DNA of 64,000 bases from Acidipropionibacterium timonense (lineage in GTDB: Bacteria; Actinomycetota; Actinomycetes; Propionibacteriales; Propionibacteriaceae), in contig NZ_LR027558.1 in the NCBI RefSeq assembly GCF_900605005.1, forward strand, positions 2,643,877 to 2,707,876, written 5' to 3'. The translations under genes and the position numbers were made by a program. A model generated the notes under the pieces. That model saw only the letters and a program-made list of their open reading frames with translations, searched no databases and had not been told where the DNA came from. This document shows positions 39,926 through 50,401 of the stretch, piece by piece. Positions within the stretch are counted from its first letter, which is position 1. Each line of letters begins with the position of its first letter.

Positions 39926-41482
39926 TCAGCAGCCCGTCCGGGGCAGGGTCGTCGGGCGGGAGGCCGACGGCTGGGTCGACGGATGCGTCGGCCGGCCGTG
40001 CGTGGGGGTGTCGGTCGGTGTCGGGGTCGGGGTGACCGTGGGCGTCGGAGCGGCGGCGAAGGTGAATCCATCCGCGAGGACGACCGGCTTCTGGGCCACG
40101 CCGTCGAGGGTCCAGTCGACGGTGACGTCGACCTTCCCCGGTGCGTGCCGTGGCGTCACCACCGAGAGGGTCGACCCGGACTGGCGCAGGTCGGTGCCGG
40201 CCTCGCCCCCGAAGGAGACCTTGGTCACGGTGACGGTGGGCATGGCGGCCTTGACCGGGACACGGCTGTCCTTCATGGTGCCGTTGCCGAGCTGTCCCTC
40301 ATCGTTGTGACCCCACGTGTACACGCTGCCGTCCGAGGCGACGGCGGCACTGGAGTCGCCACCGGCGGCGACATCGGTGAAGGTGAGGCCCTTGGGGGCC
40401 ACGACCTTCTGGGGGGTGTTGGTCGACAGGGGTGCATCGTTGCCGACCTGGCCGAAGGAGTTCCATCCCCACCCGTAGATCTCGCCGGTGGTGCTCAGCG
40501 CGATCGTATGGGCATCGCCGGCGCTGACCTTGCTGAAGGTCACTCCGGCGGGCGCCTCGACGCGCACCGGGACCTCGTGCTTCTTCTTCTTGGTGCCGTC
40601 ACCGAGCTGGCCACGCCAGTTGGTGCCCCAGCCGTACAGGTCACCGGTGGTCGAGACGGCCATGGAGAACGCCATGCCGGCCGAGATCTGGGTGAACTTC
40701 ACGTCCCCCTGCTTGACCTTCGTGGCGGAGTAGCGGGTCGCAGCGGTGCCGTCACCGAGGGCACCGCTGTCGTTGAAGCCCCAGGCCCAGGCCGAGCCGG
40801 TCGAGTCGAGGGCCACGGAGTGCACCTGGCCGGCGCTCACCTGCTTGACGTGCAGGCCGTCGGATCCGACGACCTTGAGCGGGACACGCGAGTCCCCGTT
40901 GTTCGGGTTCATCGAGATGCCCTGGCCGAGCTCACCACTGGTACCACGGCCCCAGGCCCAGGCGGCACCGTCGGAGCCGGCCAGCAGGCTGTGGCGTTCA
41001 CCGGCACTGATCGACGAGCCGCCGACGGTCGTCACCGGACGCGGGATCAGGCCGTCCTTGTAGGCGGCGGGGACACCGCGCTCGCCGAAGTGGTTGTTGC
41101 CCCAGGCCATGACCGATCCCGAGGTCGTCAGTCCGAGGGCATGGTCCTTGCCGGCGTCCACCTGGGAGAAGGTCTGGCCCTCGGGCATGGTCGCCATGAC
41201 GGGTCGGGTGGGCATGGTGTTGCGCGTGCCGTTGCCGAGCTGGCCGGCGGCATTGTTGCCCCAGCCCCAGACGCGTCCATGGGAGTCGAGGGCCAGCATG
41301 AACCCTCCCCCGACGCTGACGTGGCGGAAGCTCACGTCGACGGGGTTCTCGAGGCTCACCGTGGTTCCCCCGGCCTCCGGACCGGTGCCCGGGGTCGGGG
41401 CGGCCGCGGCCGCCTGACCGGAGGCGGTGGCGAGCAGGGCGGCCGCGGCGACGGCGCCCAACACATGTCTCATCGTTCTCAT
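39926..41482 (-). CDS. Exported RCC1-repeat protein ending in LPRTGC
   Basis: A 518-residue protein with a signal peptide (res 1-28, ending ASGQAAAAAP) and about seven RCC1-type blades (~50-420), each with motifs such as GWGNNAAGQLGNG and AWGRGTSGELGQG. An Ig-like β-domain follows (~420-480), then a Pro/Thr stalk. The C-terminus TLPRTGC carries a sortase-like LPXTG motif but lacks the hydrophobic helix and basic tail that normally follow. AAAGGA precedes ATG 41482. A seven-bladed propeller could bind a ligand or a protein partner at the cell surface. Confidence 0.85.
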   Translation of the reverse strand: MRTMRHVLGAVAAAALLATASGQAAAAAPTPGTGPEAGGTTVSLENPVDVSFRHVSVGGGFMLALDSHGRVWGWGNNAAGQLGNGTRNTMPTRPVMATMPEGQTFSQVDAGKDHALGLTTSGSVMAWGNNHFGERGVPAAYKDGLIPRPVTTVGGSSISAGERHSLLAGSDGAAWAWGRGTSGELGQGISMNPNNGDSRVPLKVVGSDGLHVKQVSAGQVHSVALDSTGSAWAWGFNDSGALGDGTAATRYSATKVKQGDVKFTQISAGMAFSMAVSTTGDLYGWGTNWRGQLGDGTKKKKHEVPVRVEAPAGVTFSKVSAGDAHTIALSTTGEIYGWGWNSFGQVGNDAPLSTNTPQKVVAPKGLTFTDVAAGGDSSAAVASDGSVYTWGHNDEGQLGNGTMKDSRVPVKAAMPTVTVTKVSFGGEAGTDLRQSGSTLSVVTPRHAPGKVDVTVDWTLDGVAQKPVVLADGFTFAAAPTPTVTPTPTPTDTPTHGRPTHPSTQPSASRPTTLPRTGC

Positions 41483-41531
41483 GTCGTCCTTTCGTGGTTG
41501 TCGATGGTCGGCGTACTGGAGAGCGGGGTGC

Positions 41532-42314
41532 TCACCAGTTCTTGCCCGTGGGGTCCCGGTGCGATCCGACACGGGAGGTTCCCGCGCCGTCCTGGATCTG
41601 ACGGGCCTGGCTACGGGCGGCTTCGTTGCGTTGCTGCAGGTTGGCCTCCCGCCCGCCGGCCTGTCCGCCGGCCTGTCCGCCGGCCGAACCTCGGTCCTGG
41701 GAGGTGCCCTTCGGCTCCCCTCCGGACCTGGCGGCGGCCACCTTGGAGCTGAGGCGTCGCTGGACCGACTCGCGGTCCTTGCCGCGGTTGCGGTTCGACC
41801 CTGATCCGCCGGACGCCTTGGGCGTGGCTGACGATGACGACTTCTGCTGCTGTCGGGCCGTCGACACACAGCTGGACCCGCGGAGCACGGCCTCGGCCTC
41901 CTGCCACGTCTTCACGGCACCCACCGGATCTCCGGAGCCGCGTCGGGCGTCACCGTGGGACTCGAGGGTGAGGGCGAGGTTGAGCACGACCCGGCACCGC
42001 TGGGTCCGCGGGGCCAGCGGGAGGGCCCGACGGTAGTCGGCCTCGGCCTCGGACCAGTGCCCCTGGCGGGCCTGGGCGACGCCGGAGTCGTAGTGGGCGA
42101 GCCAGGGTTCGGCCAGGTTGACGACGCGGTTCGACCGGAACAGACGGGTCGCCGTCACGTCGTCACCCTCGGACATGGCCGCCCGGGCGAGATGGTCGAC
42201 GCCGACGGTCGCCATGAGCCGCAGGCCCGACAGGACGAGGATGACGCCGAGCACACCGGCGCACACCCGCCCGGCCCGGCGCAGGACCGACCTCCTCGGT
42301 GTGTCAGTCGTCAT
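41532..42314 (-). CDS. Membrane-anchored TPR protein (BatC-like)
   Basis: A 260-residue protein with a basic start, one TM (~18-36, VCAGVLGVILVLSGLRL) and TPR-like helices (HYDSGVAQARQGHWSEAEADYRRAL). The C-terminal half is low-complexity Ser/Lys/Gly/Gln with GGQAGGQAGG repeats. It corresponds to the TPR partner that follows two vWA proteins in Bat-type loci. It overlaps the preceding vWA gene by 11 nt. Confidence 0.75.
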   Translation of the reverse strand: MTTDTPRRSVLRRAGRVCAGVLGVILVLSGLRLMATVGVDHLARAAMSEGDDVTATRLFRSNRVVNLAEPWLAHYDSGVAQARQGHWSEAEADYRRALPLAPRTQRCRVVLNLALTLESHGDARRGSGDPVGAVKTWQEAEAVLRGSSCVSTARQQQKSSSSATPKASGGSGSNRNRGKDRESVQRRLSSKVAAARSGGEPKGTSQDRGSAGGQAGGQAGGREANLQQRNEAARSQARQIQDGAGTSRVGSHRDPTGKNW

Positions 42315-43266
42315 GACGTGCCTCCTGTCGTGCCAGGGCCCATCGCCGGGTCGACCCCGCCAGGTCGACGAGGACGGCGAGCGCGCAGACGACGGCCAGG
42401 TACGGATACCATTCGCGTCGACCCGGGCCGTCCTGGGGTTCCACGAGAAGGGGCGGCTGGTGGACGGGGCCCGGTGCGGGTGCATCGTGGGTGAGATCCG
42501 CCCCGAGCTGTCCGGCGATCCGCTTCATGGCCGTGACATCACAGACCGACTCGGCCGGGCGCCCCCGGTACATGACGGGCCGGTGATCGGTGCGGGAGCG
42601 TCGCACCTGGGCTCCCTCGGTCGAGCCGTAGGCCACGACATGGGCCTCCGTCACGAGGGGACGCAGCGCCGCGAAGGACGCCGGCGTGGCCCGGGCCGTC
42701 TGTTCCCCGTCGCTGAGGACGTAGAGGTATCTGGCGGCGGCGGGATCGGCACGCCTCATCTGCTCGAGGACCTTGGTGGCCAGGGGAATGCCGATGGACA
42801 CGTCGGTGCCCGTGCCGGCGTCGTTCTCGCGCCACCCCATCGCTCGCACCGCCGTGGTCACCGAGTCTAGGTCGGTCGTCGAGGGAACCTCGAGCCGCGC
42901 GTCGTTGTCGAAGGTGAGGACGGCGACCCGAGCTCCCTCGAACCGTCGGACGAGCGAGGTGACGTCCTCGACGACCCCGTCCATCCGTGGGGTGCCCCCG
43001 CGATGGTCGACGGCACCCATCGAGGCGGATCGGTCGATGACGAGGAGGACGTCGGCGCGCATCGTCCGACGTGTCGCGGTACCACCCTCGATCCCCGGAC
43101 GCAGGGCCACGGCGGCCACGAGGGAGGCGAGCAGGAGGTGGAGCAGCAACCGTCCCGGACGTCGCCGGCGCACCGCGGCCGGGCCGTCGCACGCGACGAC
43201 GACCAGGGCCATGACGACCGCGCCGGCGACGAGCCACCAGTTCGGCAGGACGGTGATGTGGTTCAT
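42304..43266 (-). CDS. von Willebrand factor A protein (BatB-like)
   Basis: A 320-residue protein with two N-terminal TMs (~10-27 and 40-55), a vWA domain with MIDAS DRSAS (78-82) and the downstream acidic GTGTDVS and LSDGEQT motifs, and a C-terminal TM near 290-310. ATG 43266 overlaps the preceding vWA stop by 4 nt. The metal site looks intact. Confidence 0.85.
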   Translation of the reverse strand: MNHITVLPNWWLVAGAVVMALVVVACDGPAAVRRRRPGRLLLHLLLASLVAAVALRPGIEGGTATRRTMRADVLLVIDRSASMGAVDHRGGTPRMDGVVEDVTSLVRRFEGARVAVLTFDNDARLEVPSTTDLDSVTTAVRAMGWRENDAGTGTDVSIGIPLATKVLEQMRRADPAAARYLYVLSDGEQTARATPASFAALRPLVTEAHVVAYGSTEGAQVRRSRTDHRPVMYRGRPAESVCDVTAMKRIAGQLGADLTHDAPAPGPVHQPPLLVEPQDGPGRREWYPYLAVVCALAVLVDLAGSTRRWALARQEARHDD

Positions 43267-44228
43267 GACACCTCCTTGCGTTGCAGGACGGCACCGCAGG
43301 TCGATCCCAGGAGCATGAGGAGCACGCCCGGCCACGGTTCGTCGAGCACCCGCTGGTGCGGGGTCGCCAGGAGGGCCGTTCGTTCCTGCTGGCGGATGCG
43401 GTCGGCGATGAGGGAGGGATTGGCCGGTCGGCCGGCCACCAGGGAGAAGGAGTCGCCGTGGGTCCGTCGCACCTGGTCGTGGATCGACCGCGTCGCCTGC
43501 TCGTCGTTCCCGGCCGGGACGACACCGAAGACCATGACACCCTTCGCCACGGCGGTGTCCATCGCCTGCGACATGGTGTACAGCGGGGCTCCTGACACCA
43601 AGCCGTCGGTCGCCAGGACGAGGGTCCGTGACCGCGGACGATCCAGGTCGTCGAACCGGTTGAGGCATGACGCGATGCCGTCGCCGATGAGCGAGGACCC
43701 GTTCTGCCCGTAACTCGTGCCGGGAACCCCGTCGCCGGTGACGGAGGCGCGGGTCGGGGAGAGTGCCTCGCGCACCGCCGAGGCGTCCTTGGTGAGGGGG
43801 ATGACGGTGACGGCGGACGAGTCGAAGGCCACCAGGCCGATCCGGTCACGGCCCAGGCGGCCGGAGAGGTCGGTGAAGGTGTCGAGGACGTCGGCGTCCA
43901 CCTTGGCCATGGAGGACGACACGTCCAGGCACAGGACGATGTCGCGACTGCGCTCGTCGGGAGCGTCGTCGTCGACCCGGATGAGCCGGGAAGCGGTGAG
44001 CGCGGCACCGGTGAGGGCCAGGGCCCAGCACAGGCACACCGCGGCGAGTCGTCGCCGACGCTGTGCCACGAGGACCCGGTAGCGAGGCAGCCGGCGAAGC
44101 CGGTCGAGATGGGCCACGACGACACCGGTCACCGCACCACGACGCCGGGGCCAGCGGGCCGCGATGACCGCGGCCACGATCCCGAGCACGAGGAGAACGG
44201 CCCCCAGGGGCCACCAGATCAGTGCCAC
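43263..44228 (-). CDS. von Willebrand factor A protein (BatA-like)
   Basis: A 321-residue protein with an N-terminal TM (~4-24), a second TM (~60-80) and a vWA domain with MIDAS DVSSS (102-106), plus [10 protein letters not shown] weakly hydrophobic end follows. It is the usual partner of MoxR ATPases and DUF58 proteins. It overlaps the DUF58 gene by 10 nt and the next vWA gene by 4 nt. Confidence 0.86.
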   Translation of the reverse strand: MALIWWPLGAVLLVLGIVAAVIAARWPRRRGAVTGVVVAHLDRLRRLPRYRVLVAQRRRRLAAVCLCWALALTGAALTASRLIRVDDDAPDERSRDIVLCLDVSSSMAKVDADVLDTFTDLSGRLGRDRIGLVAFDSSAVTVIPLTKDASAVREALSPTRASVTGDGVPGTSYGQNGSSLIGDGIASCLNRFDDLDRPRSRTLVLATDGLVSGAPLYTMSQAMDTAVAKGVMVFGVVPAGNDEQATRSIHDQVRRTHGDSFSLVAGRPANPSLIADRIRQQERTALLATPHQRVLDEPWPGVLLMLLGSTCGAVLQRKEVS

Positions 44229-45241
44229 GACGACACCGCCGTCCTGGCCGCGTCGAGCCGAGGGATCGCCGGGTCATCGGCGTGCCCGGGGTCGAAACCT
44301 GCCTCCACACAGCTCGCCAGCAGGGGCACGAAGGTGGACAGCCGGGCGTCGTCGTCGGCGCGGCGGCGCAGATCGTCCATGGACTCGAAGTCGATGTCGG
44401 AGGCCGTGGCGACCCCCAGGAACCGGCGGCACACGGCCCCGATGCGACGATGGGCCGTGGACGAGGAGACCCGACCCGAGGCCAGGTCGACCCCGACCTC
44501 GTCGAGCCGTGCCAAGGTGTGGCGGCGCAGGGTCTCCAGGTCGACGGGGTCCTCGACCGGACGGGGCGTCGGACGTGTGGACCGTCGCCCGGCGAGGATC
44601 GTCAGGGTCAGACCGATACCCACCAGGGCCAGTGCGAGGAGCACCCACCACGGACTGTGCATGACGGCGGGGTACTGCCCGGTCGGTGCCTGTTCAGGAA
44701 CGATGAGCAAGACGCAGCCTCCTCGGATCCCCGTGGTGGCGTGACCCAGCAGGGCCGCGAGGTCCGCAGTGGCCGAGTCGGGGACACAGCGGGCGTCCAC
44801 CGCGCGCAGCATCCGTTCGACGTCGACGTCACGTGCCGATGGCCGGGCGATGGTGGGGGCGCCGTCCTCGGCCGAGACCACCGTGACCCGGTCCCCCTGC
44901 TGCAGGGCGATGCTGGCCACGGTGGCCGCGCAGGCCACCGCCACCTGGGCCTTCGACTCGGTGGCGTTGGCCGACGCCGCCAAGGATCCACCGGTGGGCA
45001 CGATGAGCAGGACGCACTGACGCCGTTGGGCGACGTACTCACGCACGAGCATCTGGCCGGTGCGCGCCGAGGCCCTCCAGTCGACGTCGCGCAGGTCGTC
45101 GCCACGGACGTACTCGCGCAGGTCCGAGAAGTCGAGGCTGCGTCCCGGGAACACGGCCGGGTGGGCGCCCTCGAGTTGCCCGACGACCCGGTGGCGGGGC
45201 GCCAGGAGCAGCTCGGTGCGCACACGTTCCAGATGGGTCAT
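44219..45241 (-). CDS. DUF58 protein fused to a single-TM domain
   Basis: A 340-residue protein. Residues 1-190 are DUF58, with the hallmark [19 protein letters not shown] and [10 protein letters not shown]. The domain stops early, at GGCVLLIV. It then runs straight into a TM helix ([19 protein letters not shown]) and a ~110-residue cytoplasmic domain that is usually a separate small protein in MoxR/vWA operons. It starts 5 nt after moxR. Either this is a natural fusion or a deletion joined two genes. Confidence 0.75.
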   Translation of the reverse strand: MTHLERVRTELLLAPRHRVVGQLEGAHPAVFPGRSLDFSDLREYVRGDDLRDVDWRASARTGQMLVREYVAQRRQCVLLIVPTGGSLAASANATESKAQVAVACAATVASIALQQGDRVTVVSAEDGAPTIARPSARDVDVERMLRAVDARCVPDSATADLAALLGHATTGIRGGCVLLIVPEQAPTGQYPAVMHSPWWVLLALALVGIGLTLTILAGRRSTRPTPRPVEDPVDLETLRRHTLARLDEVGVDLASGRVSSSTAHRRIGAVCRRFLGVATASDIDFESMDDLRRRADDDARLSTFVPLLASCVEAGFDPGHADDPAIPRLDAARTAVSSWH

Positions 45242-45246
45242 GTCGG

Positions 45247-46248
45247 TCAGGGGGTGGGGATGGCGTTGAAGACGGCGTCGATGAGGTCCTCGGTGCGCAC
45301 CCCGGTGGCCTGGGCCTCGAAGCTCAGGAGGATGCGGTGTCGCAGCACCGGGTGTCGTAGCGCCAACAGGTCGTCGGGGACGACGTGGTCGCGCCCGTGG
45401 AGGAGGGCCCGGGCCGCCCCGGCCTCGACGAACGCGATGGTCGCCCGGGGGCTGGCACCCAGCTCGATCTCATGGGCCCGGGCATCGGGGAGGCAGCGTT
45501 CCGGGTGCCGGGTGGCGTCGACGATCTCGATGACGTAGCGCACCAGCGAGTCCTCGACGTGGACCCGCCGGACGAGCCGTTGGAGCCACAGGACGTCGTC
45601 GGTCGAGGCGACCGGCTCGGCCTCCGGCGCGTCGAGGGCGCCGCTGCGCACCCGGTGGACGACGTCGAACTCCTCGGCGGGGGTCGGGTAGTCGACGACC
45701 TCCTTGAGGAGGAACCGGTCCATCTGGGCCTGCGGCAGGACGTGCGTGCCCTCCTCGTCGATGGGGTTCTGGGTGGCCAGGGTGATGAAGGGTCGGGGCA
45801 GGTCATGGCTCGTCCCACCGATGGTGACCCGGCGTTCCTGCATGGCCTCGAGCATCGCCGACTGGGTCTTGGCGCTGGACCGGTTGATCTCGTCGAGCAG
45901 GACGAAGTGGGCATGGACCGGCCCCAGTTCGGTGCGGAACTCGGTGGTGCGGGAATCGAAGACCTCGGTGCCGACGATGTCGCTGGGCAGCAGGTCAGGG
46001 GTGCACTGGACGCGTGCGAACGAGGCGTGGACGGTGCTGGCCAGGGTGGCGGCGGCCAAGGTCTTGGCCAGTCCGGGAACCGACTCGAGGAGGACGTGAC
46101 CGTTGGCGAGCAGCGCCACCAGGAGGGCCTCCCGGAGGTGTTCCTGGCCGACGACGCGCCGGGAGAAGGACTGCTCGATCCGGCTGACGAGCTCGGACGC
46201 GCGTGCCAGCTCATCGCGGGTGATGGCCTCGGGGTTCGGTGTGGTCAA
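45247..46248 (-). CDS. moxR: MoxR-family AAA+ ATPase
   Basis: A 333-residue ATPase thought to act as a chaperone with vWA proteins. Walker A is ESVPGLAKT (55-63), Walker [11 protein letters not shown], sensor 1 LATQNP and the arginine-finger region PQAQMDRF. Start codon TTG 46248 is preceded by AGGAG. TTGA overlaps the stop of the ECF S-component gene, so the MoxR module is coupled to the transporter operon. Confidence 0.9.
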   Translation of the reverse strand: MTTPNPEAITRDELARASELVSRIEQSFSRRVVGQEHLREALLVALLANGHVLLESVPGLAKTLAAATLASTVHASFARVQCTPDLLPSDIVGTEVFDSRTTEFRTELGPVHAHFVLLDEINRSSAKTQSAMLEAMQERRVTIGGTSHDLPRPFITLATQNPIDEEGTHVLPQAQMDRFLLKEVVDYPTPAEEFDVVHRVRSGALDAPEAEPVASTDDVLWLQRLVRRVHVEDSLVRYVIEIVDATRHPERCLPDARAHEIELGASPRATIAFVEAGAARALLHGRDHVVPDDLLALRHPVLRHRILLSFEAQATGVRTEDLIDAVFNAIPTP

Positions 46249-47072
46249 CGGATATCTCCTGACTTCCAGAGGGAGGGACGACGGTCGATGAGGTCGCGAC
46301 GAGTGACGGCCTGACGTGACAGTGGGCGCGCCGGGGTGGTCCCGGCCGGCGGCTCGGGTGGCGCCAGGACGTCGCGCAGGGCGGCCAGGGGCACGCTCAT
46401 CGCCACCGCCGCCGCGGCGAGCACCCCGCATCGAACGGCGAGCGGGCCGAACGGGGCGGCCGCCAGTCGCGTCGACAGGTGGTGCCCCAGGTCGGCCGGG
46501 GAGACGGTCGTGGTGCGGGGCAGGGGGCCCGAGGTGGCGGACAGCACCACGCCGACGAGGGCTCCTCCCGCGCCCGCCACCAGGGTGAGGAGGGTGCCTC
46601 GGGTGACGACCGATCCGGTCCGCGGCCGTCGCGCCAGCGCGCCCAGGGCGCCGCAGGCCGCGCCGGCGAGGCAGCGGGCGGGCAGGCTCGCATCCGGCAC
46701 GCCGGTCGCCGTGGCCAGGGCCAGCTGGCCGGACAGCCCGACGAGGACACCGCTCGTGGGGCCGCCGACGGTGCCCATGACCAGCGGGACGATCCACGAG
46801 GGCTCGAAGCCGCCGGGACCGTCGAGCAGGACGTGCACGAGCGCGGTGAGGACGGTTCCCGTGCACCACTGGGATGGTGCCGACGGACGGCGTCCGTCCT
46901 CGGCCCATCGGATGACACCACACAGCAGGACGCCGGTGCTCACCAGTGCCAGGGCCGCGGACCCGACCCCGGCGTCGAGCACCGAGGGACCGGACAGCAG
47001 GGGGTACACCGCCCACGCCGCCACGATGACGACGAGCAGCGCGCTCCAGGACCCCGATGCCAGATGTCTCAT
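46245..47072 (-). CDS. ECF transporter S-component-like membrane protein
   Basis: A 275-residue protein with about six to seven hydrophobic segments and Gly/Ala-rich TM helices, e.g. VVIVAAWAVYPLLSG and CLAGAACGALGALARR. The internal stretch GTVGGPTSGVLVGLSGQLAL resembles substrate-binding components next to EcfA and EcfT. The riboswitch suggests a cobalamin or corrinoid substrate. ATG 47072 overlaps the ATPase stop by 4 nt. Family identity is inferred from topology and position. Confidence 0.65.
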   Translation of the reverse strand: MRHLASGSWSALLVVIVAAWAVYPLLSGPSVLDAGVGSAALALVSTGVLLCGVIRWAEDGRRPSAPSQWCTGTVLTALVHVLLDGPGGFEPSWIVPLVMGTVGGPTSGVLVGLSGQLALATATGVPDASLPARCLAGAACGALGALARRPRTGSVVTRGTLLTLVAGAGGALVGVVLSATSGPLPRTTTVSPADLGHHLSTRLAAAPFGPLAVRCGVLAAAAVAMSVPLAALRDVLAPPEPPAGTTPARPLSRQAVTRRDLIDRRPSLWKSGDIR

Positions 47073-48515
47073 CGCCGCTCCGCCGTCGCCGGGACGAGGT
47101 CGACCTCGTCCAGATCCGTGACCCGTAGCGGTCGACACACCTCGGCGACGACCGGGAGCCAGGGCAGCTCATCCAGGCTTGCCGAGGGGCCGCGTCCGAC
47201 ACGAGCTGCTCGTCCTCGACGAGGAGCAGTCGGTCGCACACCGTCGTGAGGAACTCGATGTCGCGATCGACGACGACGAGCCCGCCTGCGCCGCCCATGA
47301 GGGACGCCAGGTCGGCGCAGGACCGTGCGTCGAGGCCGTCGGTCGGGTTGACGAGCAGACCCGGGGCCGCGTGGTCCCCGGCATCGACGCAGGTCGCCAG
47401 CGACAGCAGGTCGACCACGGCGCGTGACTGCCCGGCGGACATCGGGCGCAGCGGTGCCGCAGCGGGCAGCTGCTCGGTGGCGGCGAGTCGGTGCTCGTCG
47501 AGGAATCGGCGGGTGGTCCCGCGCGGCTGCCGGCTGGCACGGTCGATCCTCGTGCACACTCCGGGCAGGGCGCAGACCCCGAGCAGGTGCGCCAGGTCGC
47601 GATCGTCCGGGAGGGGGCAGCCGGTCCGGTACAGAGCGCGTGCCACCCGCTCGGCCGTCGCATGGGCGGAGCTGACGATCCCCAGGACCTCCATCGACCG
47701 CACGGTGATCGTCCCGGTGCCGGTGAGTCCGCCCGCGAGGCCTCGACGGTGAGGAGGTCCTCGCCCGGGTCCTTGCGCCGGCGGGGGCGAAGGTGGCAGG
47801 TCATTCCCAGATCGGTGAGGAGTTCCCGCGACCTGCTCACCGTGGAGGTCCGGGACCGCTCGACCCCCAGCCGGTCGGCCAGGCGGGCCAGCGGGGGGGG
47901 TGGCAGCACCGGCGACGTCCAGGTGTCGGGTGCCGACACCGTCGTCCCCGCCGACAGGTCGACGATGCGGTCGCTCACCGGGACGGCGATGGTGAGATCG
48001 TGCTCGGCCCACACGACGATGCGTCCTCGGTCACCGAGCTGCCTGACGACGTCGGCTGCCCGGCGGCGGGACCCGGCGCACATCGGCGCGAGGACCTGGT
48101 CGATGACGACGACCGGCGCCCCATCGATGCAGGCCTCCAGGAGGGCGGCCCGGGCTGCGGCGTCAGGCTCGAGCATCGTCCGGTTGGTCGCCAGATGGGC
48201 GCCCAGATCGAGGTCGTCGATCCAGTGTCGGTCGGCGCCGCTGGCCATCGACCCCACGGTGCCGGCCCGTCGGGGCCTGCGTCCGACGTGGCTGACGACG
48301 CCATCCAGCTCGGTCTCGCTCGCCCCGGTGAGGGACCGCCCGTCCAGGGCGACCTGGCCCCGGACCGGTCGCTCGGTGCGGCCGGCGATGGCGTCGAGCA
48401 GGCTGGTCGCCCCGGACCCGCTGACGCCGACGACGAGGGTGACCCCCGCCTCGAGTTGCAGGTCCACTGGTGTGGCTGACGGTCCGATGACCCGGACGGC
48501 ACGCAGGTCAAGCAT
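47069..48515 (-). pseudogene. ECF-type double ABC ATPase, frameshifted and catalytically degenerate
   Basis: Begins at ATG 48515 (MLDLRAVRVIG). The first domain has P-loop GVSGSGATS, lacking the Lys, and VVVIDQ with Gln for the catalytic Glu. Reading then has to shift -1 near 47728-47742 to continue into a second domain with MSAGQSRAVVDLL (signature-like), VNPTDGLD in place of DEPT, and DRDIEF in place of the H-loop. A second -1 shift near 47176-47190 is needed to reach LDELPWLPVVAEV and the stop at 47069, which overlaps the S component by 4 nt. Both shifts look like one missing base. It is either a decayed gene or a mis-sequenced, divergent ATPase. Confidence 0.7.
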
Positions 48516-49398
48516 GGCGGACCCCCGTCCGTGAACGTGCCACGACCAGGGCCAGGACCCCGGCGTCGGCGGCGAGCAGTGCCCAGGTGGGGCCCACCTG
48601 CCGGTCGACGATGGCCAGGATCCAGGTGACGACGAGGGCGCCGACGCCGATGAGGTCCGGTGCTCCGGGGACACCGAGCCACCGGCGCCCGACGGTGAGC
48701 TGTCGGACGGCCACGATGGCCAACCAGACCGTCAGGACGACGGCGGACACGGAGATGTCGGTGGACGGGATGGGTCGTCGTCCGGCCACGAGGGGCAGGA
48801 CTGCTCCGGCGAGCACGGCGGCCACCGCGACCGACGCGGTGCTGGCGAGGACGCTCGCAGGACGAGGACGGCGTCGACGGGTCCACTGTCGGCACAGATC
48901 GCCGGTGCGCAGGGCGACGTCGGCGAGGATGGTCCGCCACGGTGGACGCAGGTGGCGCGAGCGCAGGCCCGAGCGCACCGACAGGCTCTCGTGGAGGGCC
49001 TGTGGGGCGCAGACGGCCGGAGCCAGGAGGCAGGCTGCCGGTCCGAGGGCCAGGGCCCATCCGTCGAGTCGGCGTCGTGAGTCGTTGACCTGGCAGGCCC
49101 AGGCCCAGCCCAGGAGGAGAACCGAGGCCGGGAGGAGGCCGAGGGTGGTGGAGACGATCGACGGGCCGAACCACAGCCCACGGGCGAGTCCGACGAGAGC
49201 CACTCCGATGCACAGGGCCAGGGCGGGCCGCGCCATGGAGCGGCGTGGCCCCCGATCGGTGAGGACGGCCACCAACAGCGTGACGAGGGTCATGACGAGG
49301 GCCGCTGTCGACATGACGCCGGGCGTCGTCATCCGCGAGGACAGGATGACGACCGATGCGACGAGCAGGGCGGTGACGGTCGGGGAGATCCGTGTCAT
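48508..49398 (-). CDS. ECF transporter T component
   Basis: A 296-residue membrane protein with ~5-6 TM helices. It has a cytoplasmic helix region with basic pairs (LRSRHLRPPWRTILADVALRTG) like the coupling helices of CbiQ/EcfT. ATG 49398 overlaps the preceding gene by 4 nt and its end overlaps the ATPase start by 8 nt. It is the scaffold that joins the S component to the ATPases. The frame is intact, unlike its neighbours. Confidence 0.7.
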   Translation of the reverse strand: MTRISPTVTALLVASVVILSSRMTTPGVMSTAALVMTLVTLLVAVLTDRGPRRSMARPALALCIGVALVGLARGLWFGPSIVSTTLGLLPASVLLLGWAWACQVNDSRRRLDGWALALGPAACLLAPAVCAPQALHESLSVRSGLRSRHLRPPWRTILADVALRTGDLCRQWTRRRRPRPASVLASTASVAVAAVLAGAVLPLVAGRRPIPSTDISVSAVVLTVWLAIVAVRQLTVGRRWLGVPGAPDLIGVGALVVTWILAIVDRQVGPTWALLAADAGVLALVVARSRTGVRHA

Positions 49399-50401
49399 CG
49401 GCGCGGCTCCCGAGGTCTCGCGGTGACGGAGCGGCGGCGGGTGGCCCAGACCAGGACGACCGCGGCCAGGGCGCAGGCTCCGGTGGCCACCCGGGTCGCC
49501 GTGGTGAGCCGGCCGGTGTGCGCGGGGCGGGGACGGGTCGGACGGGCGCCGACGACGTCCGGCGGTGTCCACAGGGTGGGGACGTCGGTCCGGGCGGGGT
49601 GATCGACGGTCGGACGGTCCAGGAAGCGGCGGTGGTGCCGTGGACGACGTCGAGCAGGCGGAACTGGTAGGGCTTCGACAGCAGACCCCGGGGGACCTCG
49701 TACCGCGTGGTCGTCACCTCGTCGGGTCGGTCGATGGAGGTCTGGGTGACGTCGGTCCCGTCGTGTGGGGCGGCCGGGTGCCACGATCCGGCATCGAGGT
49801 ACTGCACGACGCGGTCGGTGCGCGCCGGGAGCCCGGCATGCCGCAGGTCGAGGGGCTGGCCGACCGGCTTGTCGGTGCCCCAGCCGTCGCCGAGGAGGGT
49901 CGGGGTCGGTGTCTCGGCGGGGACGAACTGGCCGACCGCGTCCTGGGGACGGTGGTGGTCGGCGTCGATGGGACCGATGAAGACCCATGGGCTGGTGAGC
50001 GTGATCGGCGCCCGCCATGGTTGGAAGGTGAGCGTGATGCTGGCGGTCCCGTCGGACCCGGTCGTCGTCTCCACGTAGGAGGTGTAGGGGTGCATTCCGG
50101 CGAATCGTGCCCGGGAGTCGAGGTCGACGGCCCAGGCGCGCACGGCGACCCACTGGCGCGGGGCTCCCCTGACGGTGACCTGGTAGCTCGATCCCTGGCG
50201 CATGACCGATCCGGCAGCGACGCCGATGGAGCAGTGTCCGGTCCGGCCACACAGTTGGGAGGTCATCGTCATGGTGCCCGGTGTGGACGGGGTGGGCGCG
50301 GCCCGGCCGGGGACCGGCGTCAGGCACAGCGGCGCGAGCAGGCCCAGCAGCAGTGCGACCGCCAGGCTGGTGGTCCGGCGCAGGAAGGTCGGCTCACTCA
50401 T
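49395..50401 (-). pseudogene. Exported, C-terminally anchored protein with one frameshift
   Basis: Starts at ATG 50401 with a signal peptide (RRTTSLAVALLLGLLAPLCL). A secreted domain follows with VTVRGAPRQWVAVRAWAVD and ITLTSPWVFIGP, Ig/bacterial-surface like. Near 49590-49602 a -1 shift (one C short in a CCCC run) is needed to reach PTLWTPPDVVG and then the TM plus Arg tail GACALAAVVLVWATRRR. The restored end overlaps EcfT by 4 nt as in the rest of the operon, so the shift is real in this sequence. No family was recognised. Confidence 0.65.

Noticed and set aside
41654..41684. 12-bp GC-rich tandem repeats
   Set aside because: They encode the GGQAGGQAGG tract of the TPR protein and need no separate explanation.
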